From positions 1 to 5,917 of the forward strand of contig JALWJW010000103.1 of the NCBI GenBank assembly GCA_026996935.1: a stretch of 5,917 nt of DNA. Direction: 5' to 3'. This DNA comes from Hyphomicrobiales bacterium (GTDB lineage Bacteria > Pseudomonadota > Alphaproteobacteria > Rhizobiales > Aestuariivirgaceae). The notes under the pieces are model-generated. The model had not been told where the DNA came from. It searched no databases and saw nothing but the letters and a program-made list of their open reading frames with translations. The first letter of the stretch is position 1. Each line of letters opens with the position of its first letter. Shown piece after piece: positions 1 through 4,406 of this stretch. A program made the translations under genes and the position numbers.

Positions 1-15
1 TGTCAAAAAAGCCAT
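1..15 (-). CDS. 5' end of an unidentified gene (first 5 codons, runs off the left edge)
   Basis: Read on the minus strand, an ATG at 15-13 opens the peptide MAFLT before the window ends. It is preceded by a full Shine-Dalgarno AAGGAG (28-23) with a 7-base spacer, which is the strongest ribosome binding site in the window, and by an AT-rich 130-bp region with a possible promoter and operator. Five residues are too few to name a family. It lies downstream of the GFA gene on the same strand, but the 144-bp gap and its own regulatory-looking leader suggest it is transcribed independently. The start is supported by the ribosome binding site; the product is unknown. Confidence 0.6.
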
Positions 16-22
16 TTTGCTT

Positions 23-28
23 CTCCTT
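23..28 (-). promoter_or_regulatory. Strong ribosome binding site of the left-edge gene
   Basis: AAGGAG on the minus strand lies 7 bases before an ATG. This ideal match and spacing is what shows that a gene begins at base 15 although only five codons are visible. Confidence 0.65.
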
Positions 29-66
29 GGTTTATGTTCAAAACAGTAATAAATTTCCAGCTATTA

Positions 67-83
67 GTTAGACGCATTCTAAA
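67..83. promoter_or_regulatory. Inverted repeat resembling an Irr/ICE iron-control box
   Basis: The plus strand reads GTTAGAC-GCA-TTCTAAA. The core TTAGA-N5-TCTAA is perfectly palindromic, and the whole 17 bp fits TTTAGAA-N3-TTCTAAA, the form in which I recall the iron-control element bound by Irr in rhizobia and relatives, at 12 of 14 specified positions. It lies 52 bp upstream of the start of the left-edge gene. It overlaps a weak possible promoter for that gene on the minus strand: TTGGCT at 93-88 with ACTAAT at 68-63 (19-bp spacer), or TAACTA at 70-65 (17-bp spacer). Such a position would suit repression. The consensus is from memory, and short AT-rich palindromes also arise by chance. 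Confidence 0.35.
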
Positions 84-159
84 TTAAAGCCAATAGGCAA
101 GTTTGTCTTTTAAATAGTTTATCACCAAAATTGCTCCCTACATCGCGTGCTAGCGAGCA

Positions 160-573
160 TTATTCACCATAGCCCCTTTTATGACTATCAAGATCAGACG
201 GCAAGTTTGCCCATTCCACTTTGCTTTGCGCCCAGATTTCTATGGTCGGTTTAAATAGGCTTACGTTATCTAACGTGCCTGCTTTTATTGACAGCATTGC
301 AGTATCAGCGCCCTTATCTGAGTAAATCTGCCCAGCGCATGTGGGGCAAGAATAGCGATGAATGGTGCGTCCACTATCGGCGGTTAGAGAATATGATGAT
401 AAGTTACCCGTAACAGCAAAGCCTTTACGCTCCACATAAAGCCCAGGATAAAAAGCTGCACCGCTGACTTTTCGGCAATCACTGCAATGGCAATAATACA
501 TCAGTTCAGGCTCAACCGAGCATGAATATCGAACAGCACCACAAAGGCAACCGCCAGTAAAAGGTAATTTCAT
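160..573 (-). CDS. GFA/CENP-V family zinc-binding protein
   Basis: A 137-residue protein of the GFA family (named after a glutathione-dependent formaldehyde-activating enzyme; the fold is shared with centromere protein V). The zinc-ligand pattern is complete: GCLCG at residues 8-12 (Cys9, Cys11), CHCSDCRK at 28-35 (Cys28, Cys30, Cys33) and CPTC at 76-79 (Cys76, Cys79). Length is normal for the family. The residue after the last cysteine is Ala rather than the usual Gly, a mild deviation. It has no signal peptide or membrane segment, so it should be cytosolic. Most members have no proven reaction, and formaldehyde activation should not be assumed from family membership. A weak GGGTGAAG-like ribosome binding site precedes the ATG. 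The gene follows the SDR gene on the same strand after a 94-bp gap containing its own possible promoter, so co-transcription is possible but not certain. Family assignment is firm; function is open. Confidence 0.9.
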   Translation of the reverse strand: MKLPFTGGCLCGAVRYSCSVEPELMYYCHCSDCRKVSGAAFYPGLYVERKGFAVTGNLSSYSLTADSGRTIHRYSCPTCAGQIYSDKGADTAMLSIKAGTLDNVSLFKPTIEIWAQSKVEWANLPSDLDSHKRGYGE

Positions 574-596
574 TCTTCACCCGATCCTACAAATTA

Positions 597-625
597 AGTA
601 CAAAAAACCAGACCACCATTCACAA
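597..625 (-). promoter_or_regulatory. Possible sigma70-type promoter of the GFA gene
   Basis: On the minus strand TTGTGA (625-620) and TGTACT (602-597) are separated by 17 bp, each matching the -35 and -10 consensus at 4 of 6 positions. Transcription would start near 590 and give a leader of about 17 bases containing the ribosome binding site. This is visual matching only. Confidence 0.3.
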
Positions 626-667
626 TAACGCATTAATTGGCAATGAGGAACTCAATAAAACCATTAC

Positions 668-1714
668 CTAAACCAATCCCAGATCAATGATGGATTTTGC
701 CATGTCGCGAGCGGCTTTTTGGTTGGAGATTAAGGGGGTGCCTAAAAGTTGTTCGGTGGCGGCGTAGTCAACATTGTGTTTATGACCGAGGGATTTTGAT
801 GCGGTTCTGGCATCGCCATCGAAAAGCCCAACCAGTTTTACTACAAAATCTGGAAGCTGGCGGGTGGGTAGCTTTTTTGCATATTGCGGGAAGGCCTTTG
901 CCAAATCGCGGGCGATCTCAACCAGTTTAATATCTTCACCAGATGCCAAAATACGGCGACCAAAAAACTCTTGGATATCCATCGCCTTGATATGAAGAGC
1001 GGCGGCATCGCGTACATCTACGCAAGAAAATCCAATATTAGGCGCGCCCGGAAAGCCGCCTTTAAGCATTTTTAGAATAAGGCCGCCCGATGTGCCAATA
1101 TCTTTTTCAAGTACCGGACCGAGAATAAACCCCGGATTAACAACGGTCAAAATGTCTTTACACCCTGCAGCTTCAACCAATTCCCACGCTTTGCGTTCTG
1201 CCAATGTTTTAGACAACACATAAGCACTAACGTCATCGCCCTTAATATTGGTCCAGTCTTTTTCGGTCAGTTTTGCCGTGTGGCCATGCCCGTGTCCATG
1301 GGCGATGGAAACCATTGAGGATGTGAGAACAATGTGCTTAACGCCAGCATTCAGTCCCGCATTAATAGCGCGCGTGGTCCCTTCCACGGCTGGTTTGACC
1401 AATTCTTGTGGGTCTTTGGGCATGGTGGTGACGAATGGGGATGCTGTGTGAATAAGGTAATCAAAACCGTCAATCGCTTCATTCCAGCCCTTATCATTTA
1501 ATAAATCCAACTCAGCAAATGATAATTTGGATGTATCGGCCCCATGTGATTCAAGCACTTTTCGTGTGTGGTCCGATTTGCGCAACGACCGCAGGGAACC
1601 TGTTACTTGCGCCCCTGACTTTAATAATTGTAAGGCAATATGACTGGCTAAAAAGCCAGAGATACCCGTTATGAATACGCGCTTTGTCATGGGGTTTGTC
1701 ATAGGGTTTATCAT
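668..1714 (-). CDS. NAD(P)-dependent extended SDR, dihydroflavonol-4-reductase-like (putative aldehyde/ketone reductase)
   Basis: A 348-residue cytosolic oxidoreductase. The N-terminal Rossmann fold carries TGISGFLASH (16-25), the TGxxGFxxxH nucleotide-binding form of the dihydroflavonol-reductase/cinnamoyl-CoA-reductase/aldehyde-reductase group. GSLRS (39-43) after the second strand suggests NADP(H). IHTASPF (88-94) is the typical loop at the end of the fourth strand. The catalytic set is intact: Ser132/Ser133 in LTSS, Tyr165 and Lys169 in YVLSK. NPGFILGP (193-200) is also characteristic. These enzymes reduce carbonyls of small aldehydes, ketones or flavonoid-like compounds; the substrate cannot be read from sequence. 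Two oddities are an N-terminal tandem repeat giving three in-frame ATGs and an alternating His-Gly stretch at 139-145. The first ATG is chosen because AAGGAG (1731-1726) lies 11 bases upstream. The gene is divergent from tetR with a large palindrome between, so repression by that TetR protein is likely. Confidence 0.9.
   Translation of the reverse strand: MINPMTNPMTKRVFITGISGFLASHIALQLLKSGAQVTGSLRSLRKSDHTRKVLESHGADTSKLSFAELDLLNDKGWNEAIDGFDYLIHTASPFVTTMPKDPQELVKPAVEGTTRAINAGLNAGVKHIVLTSSMVSIAHGHGHGHTAKLTEKDWTNIKGDDVSAYVLSKTLAERKAWELVEAAGCKDILTVVNPGFILGPVLEKDIGTSGGLILKMLKGGFPGAPNIGFSCVDVRDAAALHIKAMDIQEFFGRRILASGEDIKLVEIARDLAKAFPQYAKKLPTRQLPDFVVKLVGLFDGDARTASKSLGHKHNVDYAATEQLLGTPLISNQKAARDMAKSIIDLGLV
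1679..1714 (-). repeat. Three 12-base tandem repeats spanning the SDR start codon
   Basis: Read on the minus strand, units ATGATAAACCCT, ATGACAAACCCC and ATGACAAAGCGC follow directly; neighbours agree at 10 of 12 bases. They encode MINP-MTNP-MTKR and give three in-frame ATGs (1714, 1702, 1690). The Rossmann strand begins right after the third unit, so an ancestral start there with later duplication is plausible. Only the outermost ATG has a clear Shine-Dalgarno. Confidence 0.7.
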
Positions 1715-1748
1715 GGGCGGTCAGACTCCTTGGTTGAACTACGATACG

Positions 1749-1788
1749 TTACTAACTGACAAATTATATATATTTTGTCAATTAGTAA
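1749..1788. promoter_or_regulatory. 40-bp palindrome, probable TetR-family operator of the divergent SDR/tetR pair
   Basis: The left arm begins TTACTAACTGACAAA and the right arm ends TTTGTCAATTAGTAA. Pairing around the centre between 1768 and 1769 gives 18 matches in 20 base pairs, the exceptions being 1756/1781 and 1764/1773. The middle is an alternating TATATATA tract. It lies 34 bp from the SDR start and 64 bp from the tetR start. A divergent tetR-target pair with a shared palindrome is the classic arrangement of local TetR autoregulation. The length would suit two dimers or a long operator. The symmetry is seen directly; the ligand and binding protein are inferred. Confidence 0.8.
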
Positions 1789-1803
1789 TTCAAGCCTAAT
1801 TAT
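1775..1803 (+). promoter_or_regulatory. Possible tetR promoter overlapping the palindrome
   Basis: TTGTCA (1775-1780, 5 of 6 matches to the -35 consensus) and AATTAT (1798-1803, 4 of 6 to the -10) are 17 bp apart. The -35 element lies inside the right arm of the palindrome, so a bound repressor would block it, consistent with autoregulation. No equally good -10 was found for the SDR direction, although TTGACA occurs on the minus strand at 1781-1776. Confidence 0.4.
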
Positions 1804-1852
1804 TCATTGTCCATCCATTGCATCCAAAAACCGCACACAGTAAAAGAGAATT

Positions 1853-2374
1853 ATGCAAACCAAACGCCGTCTTATTTTACAATCTGCCATTAACACCATC
1901 ACCCAATATGGTTATCGGCGCACCTCTATGGATGATATTGCCAAAGAGGCTGGCATTTCGCGCCCAGCGATATATCTGCACTTTAAAAACAAACAGGCCG
2001 TTGCTCTTGCGGCCCTTGATCTGGTTAATGAGCAGGCTTTTACCACAGCACGTAATGCATCTGATGAATTTGACGATCCAGCTTTAAAACTGCACGCCTA
2101 TATCACCGCTTATATGGTGTATTATTATCGCCTGATTTTTGCCGGCCCACATGCCGATGAGCTCATGCAAATGAAAAAACAGTTTGGCACCGATAAGCCC
2201 GAACAAGCGCGAAAACAGTTTGTTACCGAGATCAATCAGCTCCTTGATCTCAAACCCGATGCTGAAACGGGGCATATTTTAGCAGCTGCCGCAGAAGGCA
2301 TCAAAATGGCAGCCCCAGATGAAAGCACACTTAAAAGCCGTCTATCTATTTTAATCGAAAAATTCACCCATTAA
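1853..2374 (+). CDS. TetR/AcrR-family transcriptional regulator
   Basis: A 173-residue one-component repressor, somewhat shorter than the usual 190-210. The N-terminal DNA-binding domain is clear: helix 1 from about residue 5 to 19, then TSMDDIAKEAGISRPAIYLHF (24-44), the typical helix-turn-helix, with the recognition helix around SRPAIYLHF and the following KNKQAV linker. Residues from about 50 onward form the helical ligand-binding and dimerisation domain, which is poorly conserved and does not reveal the inducer; it contains a bulky YMVYYYRLIF segment (87-96). The ATG is preceded by a purine-rich AAAAGAGAA ribosome binding site a few bases upstream. It probably binds the 40-bp palindrome between itself and the SDR gene and represses both. 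At its 3' end it meets the merR gene tail to tail with 9 bp between stops. Family assignment is firm; the target is inferred from context. Confidence 0.92.
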   Translation: MQTKRRLILQSAINTITQYGYRRTSMDDIAKEAGISRPAIYLHFKNKQAVALAALDLVNEQAFTTARNASDEFDDPALKLHAYITAYMVYYYRLIFAGPHADELMQMKKQFGTDKPEQARKQFVTEINQLLDLKPDAETGHILAAAAEGIKMAAPDESTLKSRLSILIEKFTH

Positions 2375-2383
2375 GAGGCTATA

Positions 2384-2797
2384 TCAATGATCGTCCGAAC
2401 ACAGACCATGATCTGATAAGGATTGAATGACGTAGCACTCGCCTACTCGTTTGCCTGAGCATTTTGTTGAGATGCGGATGAGTTCTTTTTCCAGACGTTT
2501 TAAGCAGGCGATTTTGTCTTGGATGGCAACAAGGTGTTCACGTGCGATCTTGTCGGCCTCCCCGCAGGGTTTTTCAGTATCGGTGCTTAAATCAATCAAT
2601 TGGCGAATTGAGTCTATATTTATGCCTAAGTCGCGGGCGTGTTTGATGAAACGTAATTGCTTTAATGTGTCGGGTTCATAACGGCGCTGATTGCCCTCAG
2701 ATCTGTGCGGCGGGGCGATTAGACCTTGTTGCTCGTAATAGCGAATAGTGGTGACCTTCACCCCCGTTTGCTTTGATAACTGGCCAATGGATAGCAT
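2384..2797 (-). CDS. MerR-family transcriptional regulator, heavy-metal-sensor type
   Basis: A 137-residue MerR regulator. The winged helix-turn-helix occupies residues 1-70: MLSIGQLSKQTGVKVTTIRY, then YEQQGLI and the wing with RRY at 38-40. A dimerisation helix follows (about 80-112). The metal-loop region has Cys113 and Cys121 (C-x7-C, the spacing of the CueR loop). Cys78 sits where Zn/Cd/Pb sensors such as ZntR, CadR and PbrR have the cysteine contributed by the partner subunit, and where CueR has Ser. A C-terminal tail, SDHGLCSDDH, adds Cys133 and three histidines. This mix suggests a divalent-metal or thiol sensor, but the ligand is not certain. No metal exporter or chaperone lies next to it in the window. 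The ribosome binding site is GAAGG with a 9-base spacer. A MerR-like dyad lies just upstream, pointing to autoregulation. The stop codon is 9 bp from that of tetR. Confidence 0.9.
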   Translation of the reverse strand: MLSIGQLSKQTGVKVTTIRYYEQQGLIAPPHRSEGNQRRYEPDTLKQLRFIKHARDLGINIDSIRQLIDLSTDTEKPCGEADKIAREHLVAIQDKIACLKRLEKELIRISTKCSGKRVGECYVIQSLSDHGLCSDDH

Positions 2798-2816
2798 TTT
2801 CTAAAACCTTCAAAAC

Positions 2817-2831
2817 CTCTAGTCGCTATAG
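2817..2831. promoter_or_regulatory. MerR-type operator dyad upstream of the merR gene
   Basis: The plus strand reads CTCTAG-TCG-CTATAG, with 5 of 6 pairs matching; on the minus strand it is CTATAG-CGA-CTAGAG, closely resembling the dyads of metal-responsive MerR promoters. It lies 20-34 bp before the merR ATG. A good -10 at the 19-20 bp spacing typical of MerR activation is not visible and would nearly collide with the ribosome binding site. The dyad may therefore work by autorepression, or transcription may begin further upstream (TTGATT on the minus strand at 2860-2855). Confidence 0.5.
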
Positions 2832-2883
2832 AAGTTAGATCGGCTGGCGGTATTAATCAAGAGGACAGATTATTGACGAACAC

Positions 2884-3234
2884 TCAATGCCAAACCGCGA
2901 GTTCATATCCTTGAGGATCAGTGAATTGAAAACGGCGACCACCGGGGAATTCTAAAATGGGTTTGGTGATTTTACCTCCTGCATTGGTGACATTTTTCAA
3001 GGCTTGTTCTAAGTCGTCAGCGTACAAAACGACCAACGGTCCGCTGGTAATAATATCGCCATCAAATGCCGCAAACCCACCTTTACGCTGGCCATCATTA
3101 AACTCGCAATAAGCTGGGCCAAAATCGGTAAAGGTCCAACCAAATGCGGAGTCGTAAAACTCTTTGGCTTTGGCGATGTCGTTTACGTTGAACTCGATGT
3201 AGTCGATTGCGTTGTTCTTGTGGTTATCGGTCAT
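2884..3234 (-). CDS. VOC-family protein (glyoxalase/bleomycin-resistance fold)
   Basis: A 116-residue, single-unit vicinal-oxygen-chelate protein. It shows the two beta-alpha-beta-beta-beta modules: IDYIEFNVNDIAKAKEFYDSAFGW at 10-33, and LVVLYADDLEQALKNVTNAGGKI at 67-89 followed by FTDPQGYELAVWH at 104-116. Glu14 in the first strand and Glu111 in the last are in positions that often bind metal in this superfamily. The protein resembles the small uncharacterised group often annotated as glyoxalase-like rather than true glyoxalase I, so lactoylglutathione lyase activity should not be assumed. The start codon overlaps the anmK stop (ATGA at 3234-3231) and has AAGGAA five bases upstream, so it is probably co-transcribed and translationally coupled with anmK. 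An 86-bp gap separates it from merR downstream. Fold is firm; substrate is unknown. Confidence 0.88.
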   Translation of the reverse strand: MTDNHKNNAIDYIEFNVNDIAKAKEFYDSAFGWTFTDFGPAYCEFNDGQRKGGFAAFDGDIITSGPLVVLYADDLEQALKNVTNAGGKITKPILEFPGGRRFQFTDPQGYELAVWH

Positions 3235-4349
3235 GTTACTTCCTTTTGGGATTTCGCCAAGACACCACCCGTCATTGCCTTGTCAACGCCTGTGGTGTTT
3301 GGAAATGTCAACGGTAAATTTTTTAGACTGCGAACGGCCAAATAGGCAAAGGCCTGGGCTTCTAAGGCATCGCCGTTAAGGTCGTGGGCTTCGGCTGGGG
3401 TGACGATGCCTTGAGCGTTAGCAGCAATGCGCTGCATGAGAAATTTGTTACGACGGCCGCCGCCGCAGATGATCCAATCTTGGGGCGGTTCGGCAAAACA
3501 GTTGGTGGCATTGGCGATGGATTTGGCCGTGACCTCAACCAAAGTTCGTGCACCATCGGCAGGGCTTAAATGTTCAACACCTTTGAGGGTGAAATCAAAA
3601 CGGTCAAGTGATTTTGGTACGGGTTGATTGAAGTATGGGTTGACCATGTAGTCGTGTAAAACTTGTTCGTTCAGTTGACCTGTACGGGCAAATTCACCGT
3701 CCTCATCAAATGCTTTACCTGTATGCTTGAACACCCAATCATCGAGCATGGCGTTGCCGGGGCCGCAATCAAACGCGGTGATTTCATTGTGCTTATTGAT
3801 ATAAGTAATATTTGAAATGCCGCCTATATTTACAAAGGCCAAAGGGCGTGTATCAATCTGGCTGGCAAGCGCCTGATGAAACACCGGCACCAATGGCGCG
3901 CCCTGCCCGCCTGCTGCCACATCAGCAGCGCGCATATCATAAACCACATCTATGCCAGTGGCTTTGGCCAGTGCGTTTCCATCGCCCAATTGCACGGTTA
4001 ATTTGTCTTGCGGGCGGTGTAAAACGGTTTGGCCATGAAAGCCGATAATGTCTATATCTGAATCGGTTAGGCTGTTTTGCTGCAAAAATGATTCAACTGC
4101 GCCAGCGTGGGCGCGGGTGATTTCGGTCTCGACCTTGTCCAAACCATTTGGGCGCTCATCGCGATGCTTTATCTGTAGGGCCGTTTGCATGGCTTGAGTT
4201 AGTTTTTGGCGCATATCAGCATCAAATTCAAATGATGCTTCAGGGCCACATTCGACTATATTTTCTCCATCGGTTTTAATCAGTGCGACATCAATGCCAT
4301 CCATTGATGTGCCGCTCATTAAGCCGATTGCTGTTAAAATCTTTGTCAC
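3231..4349 (-). CDS. anmK: Anhydro-N-acetylmuramic acid kinase
   Basis: A 372-residue enzyme of peptidoglycan recycling. It cleaves and phosphorylates 1,6-anhydro-N-acetylmuramic acid with ATP to give MurNAc-6-phosphate in the cytosol. The family signatures are complete: GLMSGTSMDGIDVAL (9-23) with the first phosphate-binding loop; GFHGQTVLHRP (103-113); QLGDGNALA (120-128); DMRAADVAAGGQGAPLVP (138-155); NIGGISNITYI (174-184); and FDCGPGNAMLDDW (193-205), where Asp194 aligns with the catalytic aspartate of the family. GGGRRN (296-301) and LEAQAFAYLA (329-338) complete the ATP side. The length is normal. The start codon is GTG, giving VTKILTAIG read as Met; no ATG fits upstream in frame, and only a weak GAGA precedes it. 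It is divergent from tyrS across 57 bp, an arrangement I recall in other proteobacteria, and overlaps the downstream VOC gene by 4 bp. Confidence 0.96.
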   Translation of the reverse strand: MTKILTAIGLMSGTSMDGIDVALIKTDGENIVECGPEASFEFDADMRQKLTQAMQTALQIKHRDERPNGLDKVETEITRAHAGAVESFLQQNSLTDSDIDIIGFHGQTVLHRPQDKLTVQLGDGNALAKATGIDVVYDMRAADVAAGGQGAPLVPVFHQALASQIDTRPLAFVNIGGISNITYINKHNEITAFDCGPGNAMLDDWVFKHTGKAFDEDGEFARTGQLNEQVLHDYMVNPYFNQPVPKSLDRFDFTLKGVEHLSPADGARTLVEVTAKSIANATNCFAEPPQDWIICGGGRRNKFLMQRIAANAQGIVTPAEAHDLNGDALEAQAFAYLAVRSLKNLPLTFPNTTGVDKAMTGGVLAKSQKEVT

Positions 4350-4362
4350 AGGGTTATCTCAT

Positions 4363-4368
4363 GTTATA
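4363..4368 (-). promoter_or_regulatory. Possible -10 element of anmK in the anmK/tyrS divergent gap
   Basis: TATAAC on the minus strand matches the -10 consensus at 5 of 6 positions, with ATGACA or TGACAA 18-19 bp upstream as a possible -35. It would place the transcript start about 7 bases before the GTG, giving an almost leaderless mRNA, which matches the absence of a good Shine-Dalgarno there. The 57-bp gap (4350-4406) must also contain the tyrS promoter; TATTGT (4385-4390) is the only weak -10 candidate seen. Confidence 0.3.
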
Positions 4369-4406
4369 GCGAGCAATAAGAATCTATTGTCATCAAAGAG
4401 TGTATC

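Noticed and set aside
143..156. Small hairpin TCGC-N6-GCGA downstream of the GFA stop as a terminator
   Set aside because: The stem is only 4 bp with no T-run directly after it on the minus strand; too weak to call.
636..665. Possible terminator hairpin after the SDR stop (GGTAAT with ATTGCC, inner TGAG/CTCA)
   Set aside because: Pairing needs a wobble and a large asymmetric internal loop, and no T-tract follows; not convincing.
697..1451. Plus-strand open frames opposite the SDR gene (697-930, 884-1075, 1248-1451)
   Set aside because: They are antisense to a well-conserved reductase, lack ribosome binding sites and recognisable motifs, and their composition is what an opposite-strand frame would give.
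1764..1773. Alternating AT tract as a replication origin or DnaA-type unwinding element
   Set aside because: It is the centre of a palindrome between divergent genes, with no cluster of DnaA boxes; operator is the simpler reading.
1818..2087. Plus-strand open frame overlapping the tetR start in another frame
   Set aside because: It shares the DNA encoding the TetR helix-turn-helix, which is the conserved reading; no family features in the alternative frame.
3362..4048. Several frames of 61-78 codons inside anmK on both strands
   Set aside because: All lie within conserved AnmK signatures and show no independent start signals or domain features.
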